From a virus, in IMG/VR virus record IMGVR_UViG_3300025697_001088, positions 1 to 26,090 of that record: DNA of 26,090 bases. The stretch is one strand, 5' to 3'. Position 1 is the first letter of the stretch; every line of letters begins with the position of its first letter. A program made the translations under genes and the position numbers. Positions 1-7,838 of this stretch are shown here, piece after piece. A model generated the notes under the pieces. It did no database searches and was not told where the DNA came from. It saw nothing but the letters and a program-made list of their open reading frames with translations.

Positions 1-1480
1 CCACTCCTGTATCTTTTACTAAAGAAGCATTAGTAATAGCCCATCCTGTTTCGCCACCAATATATCCATCATCTGCAACGACAGTCCCTTTTACTGTAAA
101 AGTTGTCCCATCCCATGATATACCTTTTACTAAAGCACCAACCGCAACCGATCCTACCCTGAACTTATAAACAGTATCTTTTCCCATCCATATACCGTTG
201 CCTACTAAATATCCTGTAGGCAATGTTGATCCCATGGCAAAGGAAGGAGTAGTAGGGCTTAATAATACCGTATTGACTGCACCATCATATAATTTAATGG
301 TAAGGTTATGCCCCTCGATAGCTTGATCACTTATTCTTAAATACTGGCTTGCATCTAATATCCCGTTACCAGCATATAATCCAAATTCATTTGCCACACT
401 AAAAATACCATTCAGATTTCCAAGGCGTGTACGAACCGTTTGTCCTGTAGCTGGGTGGGCTGCCCATGATACTATTTGATGATAAGGGGAGTTCTCTGCC
501 ATATCTCCATCAATAGCATTGCTTTCAAGAAATCCGTTACCTGTTGTCCCATAATCTAAGGCAAGTGCTCCTATTGCTATTGTCGTTGCTGCTGTTGCGG
601 CTCCTGCATTAGGGGCTGCTGATCTTGTAAAGTTATATGTTTGCGTTTTTGCAGTTGTATCAGTAGACACCCACGCAACTGTCCCCCAACAGTCTGTGAT
701 ATCTAAAGCTGTTCCTGTACGACTAAATTGACGTAACCTAATAATATCCCCATCTACAAATACTTTAAAAGAATCAAATCCTATAAATGATTCCACTACC
801 AGTGTAGCTACTGCTGATGCCGCTGGAACCGTAAATACTGCTGCCAATGGGGCAACTGATTTACTTATTATCTGGCCTCCTGCAAGAGCTTGCTCCAAGT
901 CAGCGGTAAAGGATTTTGCATGTAGCTCCTCTGTATAGATATACCTAAAATCCGCTGCTCCAGCGTGGCTTATCCTCCATCCAGTTAGCTGACTTACATA
1001 CGTTTCGGAAGCAACATTCCCATAAAGATCAATACCTGCATTAGTAGTTGCTAATTTAATATCTGTTTCTGCTGCACCATAGTATAGATAACAAGCTGCA
1101 CTTCCTATTCTCATCAATGCGGAAGCACTACCTAAAGCATTACCATTAGCGCCAAAGTATAAATAGCCATCTGCTGTTGTTGCCCATAGATAATTAGCAG
1201 AGGCTCTGGTCATTTGTATTGCATGCCCTTTAAATTGTGTATTACCAGAAGTTCCTTCTATTACAACCGTTCCTGTAAGTGTAGGACTATTAGATAATGC
1301 TACCTTGGAATTTGTCGTCCCTGTTGTCCCTGTTACAGCGTTAAGATAATTAAGCTGTGTCCCTGTAGTACTAACCGGAACTATTCCTATTATAAAAGAA
1401 GGCATCTTGACCGGAAAGCCAAATACGGGGCTCTCTAAGGCCAGTAACGCTGCGGATATCAATTTTGTTGGTACTTCCAT
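1..1480 (-). CDS. Tail-fibre / tail tip protein, N-terminal part (runs off left edge)
   Basis: The minus frame is open from an ATG at 1480 to base 1, giving 493 codons with no stop, so the C-terminus lies outside the window. I translated it by hand. Residues 38-59 carry the low-complexity motif TGTQLNYLNAVTGTTGTT, followed by SPTLTGTVVI, which is the style of repeat found in phage fibre shafts. Later parts have VRTRLGNLNGIF, FGLYAGNG and YKFRVG...WDGTTFTVKG, a pattern seen in the distal regions of phage tail and host-specificity proteins. It is rich in Gly, Thr, Ala and Ser with few charged residues. It starts 5 bases after the stop of the upstream gene, so it shares that transcript. Role inferred: distal tail fibre or receptor-binding protein. 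The same shaft motif recurs in the fibre gene at 11289-12380. Confidence 0.75.
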   Translation of the reverse strand, partial: MEVPTKLISAALLALESPVFGFPVKMPSFIIGIVPVSTTGTQLNYLNAVTGTTGTTNSKVALSNSPTLTGTVVIEGTSGNTQFKGHAIQMTRASANYLWATTADGYLYFGANGNALGSASALMRIGSAACYLYYGAAETDIKLATTNAGIDLYGNVASETYVSQLTGWRISHAGAADFRYIYTEELHAKSFTADLEQALAGGQIISKSVAPLAAVFTVPAASAVATLVVESFIGFDSFKVFVDGDIIRLRQFSRTGTALDITDCWGTVAWVSTDTTAKTQTYNFTRSAAPNAGAATAATTIAIGALALDYGTTGNGFLESNAIDGDMAENSPYHQIVSWAAHPATGQTVRTRLGNLNGIFSVANEFGLYAGNGILDASQYLRISDQAIEGHNLTIKLYDGAVNTVLLSPTTPSFAMGSTLPTGYLVGNGIWMGKDTVYKFRVGSVAVGALVKGISWDGTTFTVKGTVVADDGYIGGETGWAITNASLVKDTGV

Positions 1481-1484
1481 TATC

Positions 1485-2597
1485 TTAATCGTTTATAATA
1501 TAATTTCCACTTTCATCTACTAAATAAGTAATACCATCTTCATCTACAATAAAAGTATAAGAAGAATCTACAATCTCTGGGGCCGGCACTTCTGGCTCTT
1601 CGACAATCGGACTTTCCTGATCAATAAATTTCTCAATCGTTTCAATCAGGAACCACTTTGAAGGATCTTCGCTGCTCCTCCCAATAACCTCTACTGTCCT
1701 TACCTCTTCCCCACCAAGATTAACAGTAATTTTAAGTGAGTTATTAAGAGATATCTGCTCATTAGCGAGCCCTGTGGATGTTTCTTCCTCTGCCTGTGGC
1801 AAAGGTACAATACTAGCAGGAGAAAATGTGCTTTTCCTCCAATCCATGTATATATATCGGTAAGAAATCTGAAACAATGTCTGTTGTAAATTGTTTATCT
1901 TCCTATTCTCCTGTGCTTCATAAATTACTATCGGAGGCATTTTAGGGGGAGCAGGAGCAAAATAGAAGTTTTCAATATTCATGGAATAATACGCTTCTTC
2001 AATAGAACACAATTCCTCCCACGTAACCCCTGCGACATCAAATCTCGGTTCTATATTAATATTGTAAGCTTTTGCTTTATAAAAACGAGTCCCGTTTGAT
2101 ACAATTTCATACATACTATAAGTCACCAAGCGATTCCATTCTTTTGTATTAGGAAAATAACCATAGCCAATGCCATACGCAACAGAGTTTTTAGCTCTCG
2201 CAATATCCATCTGATAAACAGGATTTTTATTATCCGTCCATATAAGTTTACCATGTACGACTTTTGCGTTATATATTTTATACAATTGATCGAAGCCTAT
2301 GTTATTATCCCTATCATAATAAACAACTGTCTGTGTGCGATCATCAATATCTATTTCAATGATCCATGATGCGCCATAATGAATATCTATATAAAAAACA
2401 TAGAGTTTTCTATTCTCTGCATCGATACAGTTACCGTTTAATAATATATTGGTTACATGGGATTCCCTCTCTGGATTAGCTGCCCCTGTCTCCTTTATAA
2501 ACCTTACAGAATGGAAATGTGATTTCAGCGCAACCGATTTGGTTGTTACTGCACTATTGTATGCAACTGAGAAATATTTCGCTAAATTATTACTCAT
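1485..2597 (-). CDS. Tail muzzle/stabilisation-like protein, C-terminal portion (second half of a split gene)
   Basis: This 370-residue protein starts at the ATG at 2597, whose A overlaps the TAA stop of the upstream gene (TAATG), suggesting translational coupling. A longer reading from a TTG at 2621 is possible but less likely. Near residues 60-145 it has NGNCIDAENRKLYVFYID, then SWIIEIDI and GKLIWTDN.NPVYQMDI. I recognise this as the block of crAss-like and other Bacteroidota podovirus tail stabilisation/muzzle proteins that says, in effect, 'event, readout, WTDG.NPP..I'. In those proteins it follows an N-terminal NTD..L....Y..ALN.RIGSSD motif, which here sits in the preceding gene. The C-terminal third is acidic and ends in a short repeat-like Thr/Val/Asp segment. 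Role inferred: part of the distal tail assembly. The family assignment is from memory of motifs. Confidence 0.6.
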   Translation of the reverse strand: MSNNLAKYFSVAYNSAVTTKSVALKSHFHSVRFIKETGAANPERESHVTNILLNGNCIDAENRKLYVFYIDIHYGASWIIEIDIDDRTQTVVYYDRDNNIGFDQLYKIYNAKVVHGKLIWTDNKNPVYQMDIARAKNSVAYGIGYGYFPNTKEWNRLVTYSMYEIVSNGTRFYKAKAYNINIEPRFDVAGVTWEELCSIEEAYYSMNIENFYFAPAPPKMPPIVIYEAQENRKINNLQQTLFQISYRYIYMDWRKSTFSPASIVPLPQAEEETSTGLANEQISLNNSLKITVNLGGEEVRTVEVIGRSSEDPSKWFLIETIEKFIDQESPIVEEPEVPAPEIVDSSYTFIVDEDGITYLVDESGNYIIND

Positions 2598-4684
2598 TAT
2601 GTTGAATATATATTTTCCCAATCCGTGTCTTCTATCCCTGCAAATCCAGTAGGTGTTAACTCATGATCTATCTTATAGGCAGTACCCCTTATCTCATGTC
2701 TGTATTCTGCAACTCCGCTATCTATGTCTATAAAGATACTATCTTCTTCTGCGTTTATGCTCACTATTGATTTATCCCATGTAACGCCCCCGTCATCTGA
2801 GTAATCCATGTCGTACTGATATCCTCTAATCCCTTTCCGATATACAGTAAGCCCATCAGTTAGTGTGACTTTTAAATCAAAAATATCGCCTTCAGGGGTA
2901 CTTGTCTGTATTAAACATTTTATAACATTCTCATTCTGTTGTGGGTTGCCTGCTATCGGAGTAAATGTAACACCATTATTTGTTGAACGGTGTATATCAG
3001 CCTGATGAGTACCAGATTCTTTAACAACAGCTAAGGCTATAGTATCAGTAACTTTAATAGCGTTTCCACAATCTCCCGCAAATTGGAGTGTCTTAGTGTA
3101 AGAAACAAAATCGTCATCGGTATAACACCAATCATAATTACAAATATATCCTATTCTCCCCGAACCAAGTATTACCATTTGGAAAATTGAATATGCTCCA
3201 TTTGGGTAAAAATAACCTAAATCACTCCAGCTAGCCCCAGAGTTAACACTTTTCCATATATGACCACTTGTATCTCCTGCGTATATTACTCCGCTTCCTG
3301 CATCACAAACAGCGGTCCAGTTTCCTAAAGGCCCATTCACTGCCTGATATCCATCATTTTCAACACTTAACAAATATTCATCTGTACTAAAAATAAATAA
3401 ATCATCTCTTATGTTAATTAAAGCATATGGGCTCCCAGAAAAGGAACCCTGTGCTCTTTCTGTCCAACTATCCCCATCGTTACTTGAATAAAAAAGTTTT
3501 TGATTTGGAGAGTCGGTTACTACCATTACATTGCTTGCATTTGAAGCGATTCCTACTATACCAACATTATCAACTAAGATACTGGTTGATTGTGTATAAT
3601 TAACGACATATCCAGTATCAGTTCCGTAAAGTACATCTTCATTGTCGAGTTTAGCAAAACAAGTCGGATTGCCTACCCCTGCACTACCTTCGCTTGTAAA
3701 AATAACACCATCGTCAGTAGATTTTAGTATCAATCCAGAAGGAGCTGTCCCTGCAAGTAAAGCAAAATCTGCTACATCGGTAATTAATGTTATTTCATTT
3801 GAACTCTCACCGTATCCTATATCATTATATGCTCTAACCCTATAATAATAAGCTGTACCTGAAGCAAGTCCCGTAACCTCATAAGCTAAGACATCGCCTA
3901 CATCCAAATCCTCATAGCCAACAATAAAGGAAGCAAATATAGCACTCGTAGATACGTCGAGTCTATACCCATCAGCACCCTCTGAAACCTCCCATAATGC
4001 GGTAAATGCGTCTACCAAAATATCCGTAGCATCAAGAGCTATTGGAGGCAATGGAGTCCCCTCTTCCTGCAACCAAAATAACCCCATCTCCTGTAATAGA
4101 TCAAAGGCAGCATCATACTTTCCTCCCGGTAATGCTTTGAATCCGCTTGAATTATCTGCACCTGTATTTGGTGTGAGCCAATGATCCGTCCATGGCTCTT
4201 TCATTGGTCCTCCTGCGATTAATGCGCCTCCAAGAAATGTCAATAGTTCATCAATATCTGCCTCAACAGGGATGCGCCATCCTTCGGGAGCAAAATCCAT
4301 TCCCATTGCCTGATCCCATGAATAAAGTCCTCCATAGATAGCCCTGTAATCTTCATCATCACCATAAACCTTGCTTCCAGCGTAATCTCCATCCCAATTC
4401 TTCTTCATCCATGTCTGACTGCCAATAGCCACTTCTTCATATCCGGAGTAAACAAACTGACCTCCAATAGCTCCTCCATAATAATAAAAAAATTCTGTGG
4501 TAACATCTATAAGAACAGGAATCTCCCCCTGTAATGTCTCTGCTCCTAAGTTTTCATTTTGAGTATCACTGCTCCCAATCCTTAAATTTAAAGCATCTGG
4601 ATAGTCATTCTCAGGCATTAACACAGGAGAATCATCCGTATTAAGCCCCCCTATTAGGCGTTTTATGTTTTTAAACTTAGTCAA
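2597..4684 (-). CDS. Muzzle-type N-terminal arm fused to FISUMP, Fn3 and BNR-propeller domains
   Basis: This 695-residue protein starts at TTG (4684); an in-frame TAA lies immediately upstream, so no longer start exists, and the next ATG (residue 23) would cut into a conserved motif. Residues 10-45 contain GGLNTDDSPVLMPENDYPD and ALNLRIGSSD, the N-terminal signature of Bacteroidota phage tail stabilisation/muzzle proteins. Residues 82-208 are a FISUMP domain (Fibrobacter major paralogous, TIGR02145 type): VAIGSQTWMKKNW, GLYSWDQAM, APEGWRIPVEADIDELL, GFKALPGG. Residues 212-303 are fibronectin type III (YYYRVRAYNDIGYGESSNEI). Residues 305-600 repeat S.DDG..W-like units (FYSSNDGDSWTE, IWKSVNSGASWSDLG, HRSTNNGVTF), a BNR/sialidase-type propeller. 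The C-terminus contains DYSDDGGVTWDKS. It ends in a TAATG overlap with the next gene. Probable role: an ornamented tail component that contacts the cell surface. Confidence 0.7.
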   Translation of the reverse strand: MTKFKNIKRLIGGLNTDDSPVLMPENDYPDALNLRIGSSDTQNENLGAETLQGEIPVLIDVTTEFFYYYGGAIGGQFVYSGYEEVAIGSQTWMKKNWDGDYAGSKVYGDDEDYRAIYGGLYSWDQAMGMDFAPEGWRIPVEADIDELLTFLGGALIAGGPMKEPWTDHWLTPNTGADNSSGFKALPGGKYDAAFDLLQEMGLFWLQEEGTPLPPIALDATDILVDAFTALWEVSEGADGYRLDVSTSAIFASFIVGYEDLDVGDVLAYEVTGLASGTAYYYRVRAYNDIGYGESSNEITLITDVADFALLAGTAPSGLILKSTDDGVIFTSEGSAGVGNPTCFAKLDNEDVLYGTDTGYVVNYTQSTSILVDNVGIVGIASNASNVMVVTDSPNQKLFYSSNDGDSWTERAQGSFSGSPYALINIRDDLFIFSTDEYLLSVENDGYQAVNGPLGNWTAVCDAGSGVIYAGDTSGHIWKSVNSGASWSDLGYFYPNGAYSIFQMVILGSGRIGYICNYDWCYTDDDFVSYTKTLQFAGDCGNAIKVTDTIALAVVKESGTHQADIHRSTNNGVTFTPIAGNPQQNENVIKCLIQTSTPEGDIFDLKVTLTDGLTVYRKGIRGYQYDMDYSDDGGVTWDKSIVSINAEEDSIFIDIDSGVAEYRHEIRGTAYKIDHELTPTGFAGIEDTDWENIYST

Positions 4685-4709
4685 TTAGCTTGTGTTTTTA
4701 ATTGTTTCT

Positions 4710-4892
4710 TCAAGGCTGATCGCTGTTGTGCTTTTTCACTTGATTTTGTAACTTATCCGAATGGTGCCTGTTTTTCGATAAATCTCTTAAATGCTTATCC
4801 CATCGTTCAGATATATTAATAGCACTCCCAATATAAATTCGTTCAGGTTTAATCTTACTTTGTATTTGATATATTCCAGATTGTCTTTTCAT
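4710..4892 (-). pseudogene. Truncated GIY-YIG homing endonuclease
   Basis: The 60-residue product has the two defining motifs of a GIY-YIG nuclease: SGIYQI near residue 5 and YIGSAINISERW near residues 20-31, including the conserved Arg and a following H..L......H...LQ helix. Intact GIY-YIG domains run to about 90 residues and need a catalytic Glu in a later helix. Here a TGA stop comes right after KKHNSDQP, so the Glu and any DNA-binding tail are absent. No continuation is visible in the other frames before the next gene. The start ATG overlaps the upstream stop by 4 bases (ATGA), so it is still in the operon. Such enzymes spread as free-standing homing genes in phage genomes. I infer a decayed or remnant copy, probably inactive as a nuclease. 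Confidence 0.75.
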
Positions 4893-5659
4893 CTTTTTGG
4901 AACCTGTGTATAACTCTGGTATAGCATTCTAAGGTACTCATCTGCCGTAAATATCGATTGGAATGAGGTTAATGCAGCAACAGATTCTTCGTGCTCCCTC
5001 TTTGCCCTCTCCTTTGTATTGTAAGCCACCCTATTGTCATTCTCAATAGATGACCATATAATATACGACCTAAGTGCGGGGATGGCTTCTCTTGGCACCA
5101 GAGAGGATCCATCTGTCTTCAATCCACTACTCAAATATTCAAGAACAATTTCTCCTCTGTTAATGGGTCCGGAGAATGCTATCTGCCCTTCTTCTCTGTC
5201 TATGCGGAAAAAATTAGTATCGATGCCACCAGGTAAACCATACAATCCCCCAACATAAGCTCCATTTTTAAAATGGTCTGAGAAAAAGATTGAATTAGAT
5301 ATGCCCTCCTCATCTCCACTATCCGTATTCCCTACTTCCGTTCCATCTTCAAACTCCCTTGGGAGTAGTATGCTGTCATTTTTTGTTATTACCCTGAGTT
5401 TTCCGTTAATTGGTATTCCAATTTTCAGCCAATCCACATAATCGCCAGGCAAATCAACAGTCTTCCCATCACTCATACGTAAATATACGACTTCGAGTGA
5501 AGATAAGTGCCATAATGAAAGTTCACCGAAGCCCTCTATTCCCAACTGTACATAGCGTTTATAATTACGCATCGTATAATCATTCATCCTGTTCAGAATA
5601 CTCATAACGATATATCTCATCGTTACTAACCCACTTGTCTTTGGCGAAACTAAACTCAT
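4889..5659 (-). CDS. Head-to-tail connector / tail ring protein (podovirus type)
   Basis: This 256-residue protein begins with an alpha-helical segment, then RYVQLGIEGFGELSLW (35-50), then VDLPGDYVDWLKIGI (68-82). The combination 'G...L', a short beta segment and LP.DYV.(Y/W).KIG is a signature I associate with ring or tail-tubular proteins of crAss-like and Cellulophaga podoviruses. The C-terminal third has LVPREAIPALRSYIIWSS and a helix rich in Glu and Lys (NTKERAKREHEES), which fits a connector that packs around the portal axis. It lies directly before the muzzle-like genes and after two other connector-like genes, matching the order expected for neck assembly. It starts 5 bases after the previous stop. 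The assignment to a connector rests on motif memory and context. Confidence 0.6.
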   Translation of the reverse strand: MSLVSPKTSGLVTMRYIVMSILNRMNDYTMRNYKRYVQLGIEGFGELSLWHLSSLEVVYLRMSDGKTVDLPGDYVDWLKIGIPINGKLRVITKNDSILLPREFEDGTEVGNTDSGDEEGISNSIFFSDHFKNGAYVGGLYGLPGGIDTNFFRIDREEGQIAFSGPINRGEIVLEYLSSGLKTDGSSLVPREAIPALRSYIIWSSIENDNRVAYNTKERAKREHEESVAALTSFQSIFTADEYLRMLYQSYTQVPKR

Positions 5660-5663
5660 CTGT

Positions 5664-6314
5664 CTATTGTATTACTTTATCATTCGCAATATCCGGTGCT
5701 TGTTTCTTACTCATAAGATCAATTACCTGACGTACTAAAATATCATCAGCCATACCGGGAATAACTATATCATCATAATCATCCATCTCTTCAATCGGGA
5801 CTATCAGCATAACATCAATACTTGCTATCTCCCCCACCGTGACAGGTAATCTCTCAATCTTTAACATGTGGCTCTCTTCTCCGGCACCTGTACTTAGGCT
5901 GTTTTGTTCGAGTCTGTATGTAGGAGTTGAGTCCATAGCATCCACATCCAGTTCAGCAAACACCACGTTTGCCGTTGCTTCTATGGGGGCAAATACATTT
6001 GAAGTATCATCATGGTCAGCAACTTGTCTAATTCCGGCTCCATCAGGCAATTGCATTGGAGCAAATGGGAGTAAAGCATTGGCAACGAGTCCTACCTGTG
6101 TCTCCATCTCAATCTCATACGTCTTGCTCCAAGAGTCCAACTGGCTGAAATCACTGAACTTCTTCCCATTCTGCCATGCGTTAAGCACTGTCTGGTTAAA
6201 AGCATCGGACAAATGTACCTTGACAATCTCAGGATGATACTTTCCCTTTCTGTCTCCGGCCTGATCTCCCTCAAACCAATCGATCACTGCGTCAACAATA
6301 TTTTGCTTCTTCAT
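5664..6314 (-). CDS. Structural protein of the neck/tail block
   Basis: This 216-residue acidic protein is the middle gene of a run of three (232, 216 and 256 residues) between the membrane-protein cassette and the muzzle genes. It starts with MKKQNIVDAVIDWFEGDQAG. Residues 30-75 form a likely helical segment (VHLSDAFNQTVLNAWQ). The C-terminal part contains MLIVPIEEMDDYDDIVIPGMADDILVRQVIDLM, cut here into LIVPIEEMDDYDDIVIPG and the following helix; this 'IVP.E...D...(I/M)P.G' strand-helix pattern recurs in structural proteins of Bacteroidota podoviruses as I remember them. No enzyme motif is seen. The start ATG is 1 base past the previous stop. Virion connector or ring component is inferred from position and pattern; the exact role is unknown. 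Confidence 0.55.
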   Translation of the reverse strand: MKKQNIVDAVIDWFEGDQAGDRKGKYHPEIVKVHLSDAFNQTVLNAWQNGKKFSDFSQLDSWSKTYEIEMETQVGLVANALLPFAPMQLPDGAGIRQVADHDDTSNVFAPIEATANVVFAELDVDAMDSTPTYRLEQNSLSTGAGEESHMLKIERLPVTVGEIASIDVMLIVPIEEMDDYDDIVIPGMADDILVRQVIDLMSKKQAPDIANDKVIQ

Positions 6315-6315
6315 A

Positions 6316-7014
6316 TTATCCTTGTTTTTGCTTTAATCCTGAATACTGCACAATATCTGACTCCCTAAGATTAACTCCAATATATTCAAGAATCATCCGA
6401 ATAAGAACGATATCCTCATCTTGAGGCCACTCAAATTCTACTGAATTAGTAGCATCATAAGTTATGTACCCATCTCCTGTTACATATACAAATGAAGGTT
6501 CTCTAGGCCATCTCCAATAATAAAAGTCAACACTGGTAATTGTTTTGGGATAGATATAAATACCATCCTGCCTCATTACGCCTATCGGATCCTTCACTGT
6601 AGGCCGTTTGGTGTAGTTTCCCCTGCGTTCTGCTGCTTGGGCATCTCTTAGTATCTCTACAGGACGTGGAAGCTCTGTGGCTACCTTATTGATTGTTTTA
6701 GAGTATCTATAAACAACAGTATCCCTATGAGCATAATCAGAAGGATATGGGAGAACTCCACCTGTCACAGGAGTATTTGAAAGATCCATCTTAAAGGCTT
6801 TCATGTCGTCCGTATTCTTTATCGTTATGTCGATGTGCTCAACCGGAACAGGACTACCGGGACTATACCCCTCTGGCAATCCATACTTCTTTCTATACAG
6901 GTCGATGTTGACAACTTTTATGAGCAATTTAAACCTCTCGGGAGTTATAATATTTCCAGCGAAATCTTTATTGCAGATGAAGCGTAATAATTCGTATGAT
7001 TCGAATAAGGTCAT
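6316..7014 (-). CDS. Connector/ring-like structural protein
   Basis: This 232-residue protein has an N-terminal helical part (FESYELLRFICNKDFAG, TPERFKLLIKVVNIDLYRKKYGLPEGY) and a beta-rich C-terminal part with DLSNTPVTGGVLPYPSDYAH, then VEILRDAQAAERRGNYTKRP, MRQDGIYIYPKTITSVDFYYWRWP and a closing helical segment (DEDIVLIRMILEYIGVNL). The LPYPSDY followed by a 'R...R..NP' type strand and (I/V)YP....V.FYY...P is a pattern of podovirus tail-tubular/ring proteins from Bacteroidota. It opens the three-gene neck block and follows the lysis-like cassette by 16 bases. The ATG at 7014 fits the family length. Function as a neck component is inferred, not shown by a catalytic motif. Confidence 0.6.
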   Translation of the reverse strand: MTLFESYELLRFICNKDFAGNIITPERFKLLIKVVNIDLYRKKYGLPEGYSPGSPVPVEHIDITIKNTDDMKAFKMDLSNTPVTGGVLPYPSDYAHRDTVVYRYSKTINKVATELPRPVEILRDAQAAERRGNYTKRPTVKDPIGVMRQDGIYIYPKTITSVDFYYWRWPREPSFVYVTGDGYITYDATNSVEFEWPQDEDIVLIRMILEYIGVNLRESDIVQYSGLKQKQG

Positions 7015-7030
7015 CTTATTGATTTTTTAA

Positions 7031-7162
7031 CTAATGTGTTTTATATAAAATAACTATTACTCCTATAGCCACTATTAAAAGAATCTCAACCCACCAACCA
7101 ACTATAAATCTAATCGGTGTCTTAACAACTTGAAATATCTTAAACTTCGTTTCCATTTTCAT
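7031..7162 (-). CDS. Small single-pass membrane protein
   Basis: This 43-residue ORF has a charged N-terminus (MKMETKFKIFQVVKTP), then one long hydrophobic span (FIVGWWVEILLIVAIGVIVI, about residues 19-38) and a short basic end. I choose the ATG at 7162 because it overlaps the TGA stop of the upstream gene (ATGA) and lies 8 bases after a strong ribosome-binding sequence, AGGAGGGAGG at 7171-7180. A second in-frame ATG at 7156 is too far from that site. It is the third gene of a run of small membrane proteins, consistent with a lysis or membrane accessory role. No family recognised. Confidence 0.65.
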   Translation of the reverse strand: MKMETKFKIFQVVKTPIRFIVGWWVEILLIVAIGVIVILYKTH

Positions 7163-7521
7163 TCTTCATTCCTCCCTCCTCTTTCAGTTGTGAACTGAAA
7201 TATATTACTGTTCATTACCTTAAATCTGGCATTGAATCCTTCATAAGCTTCTTTATATTTATCAGCAGTAAGACAAACAAAAGCATCAAGCATGGTCTCG
7301 GTATTCTCTCTATATAGCTCAACTGATTTTTTAGTGGCAAACTCATCCAATTCAGAATCAAGTTTCCCAAGTCTATAGCCAAAGACTCCTGCACCAGAGG
7401 CGCAAACTAATATGGTCACGCAAAGAGATACAACAGCATTTTTATACCACGCCTTAGTTTTTTCTAAAGCATCGAGAGCCTTTTCTGCTTTTGTAAAAAA
7501 GATGTCTTCCCGCTCACTCAT
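7159..7521 (-). CDS. Membrane-anchored protein of the lysis-like cassette
   Basis: This 120-residue protein has a charged, helical N-terminal segment (MSEREDIFFTKAEKALDALEKTK), one membrane span (about residues 28-49, VVSLCVTILVCASGAGVFGY) and a hydrophilic, probably helical C-terminal domain of 70 residues. That topology would suit a holin partner, spanin-like protein or antiholin, but no diagnostic motif is present. It lies 2 bases after the holin-like gene and overlaps the next small membrane gene by 4 bases. Its final codons contain the AGGAGG ribosome-binding site used by that gene. Oddity: the first seven residues, MSEREDI, recur at the start of an 11-codon ORF at 12377-12412, with only synonymous differences. 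Confidence 0.6.
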   Translation of the reverse strand: MSEREDIFFTKAEKALDALEKTKAWYKNAVVSLCVTILVCASGAGVFGYRLGKLDSELDEFATKKSVELYRENTETMLDAFVCLTADKYKEAYEGFNARFKVMNSNIFQFTTERGGRNEE

Positions 7522-7523
7522 GA

Positions 7524-7829
7524 TTATTTCCCTTTCAGTCCTAATTTAGTGGGAATATTTTTATCTGCAGCACTTGTCAGCTTCTTAAAGATAGCCTGAC
7601 CAGAGAACCCAAGGATCAACGCTGAGACTAATGTTATAGGATAAATAAGCACTAATGCCTCCCTGATAAATACTAGGGTAAATCCTATAAGAATATTCAA
7701 GGCAAAAGCAACAATATTTGTCTTTCTGAATATCTTCCATTCAAATTCCGGTTTTGGATAAACACCGTTTAACTGAAATCCAAGATAGATCAAACTACCT
7801 AAAAATACTGCCAAATAAAGTTCTACCAT
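7524..7829 (-). CDS. Holin-like small membrane protein
   Basis: This 101-residue protein has three hydrophobic spans (about residues 3-20, 39-57 and 59-77) and a basic, hydrophilic C-terminal tail ending NIPTKLGLKGK. Size, number of spans and charge distribution are those of phage holins, which open the inner membrane at the end of infection. The sequence FIREALVLIYPITLVSALILG resembles small membrane proteins I recall from Bacteroidota podoviruses, but I cannot name a family. A very strong ribosome-binding site, AGGAGG, sits 5 bases before the ATG and overlaps the stop codon of the beta-helix gene. No endolysin gene is adjacent, so the lysis role is inferred from topology and from the two small membrane genes that follow. 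Confidence 0.55.
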   Translation of the reverse strand: MVELYLAVFLGSLIYLGFQLNGVYPKPEFEWKIFRKTNIVAFALNILIGFTLVFIREALVLIYPITLVSALILGFSGQAIFKKLTSAADKNIPTKLGLKGK

Positions 7830-7838
7830 AATTACCTC

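Noticed and set aside
2597-2621. TTG start at 2621 for the second muzzle-like gene, or a programmed frameshift joining it to the first
   Set aside because: The ATG at 2597 in a TAATG overlap explains the arrangement, and I see no slippery heptamer or following structure that would argue for a frameshift. Sequencing error cannot be excluded.
4061-4441. Diversity-generating retroelement target in the FISUMP domain
   Set aside because: No reverse transcriptase, template repeat or adenine-rich variable codons are visible; the domain lacks the half that would vary.
5839-6237. 132-codon open frame on the + strand
   Set aside because: It lies wholly antisense to the 216-residue structural gene, has a Ser/Cys-rich low-quality product and no ribosome site; all other genes are on the minus strand.
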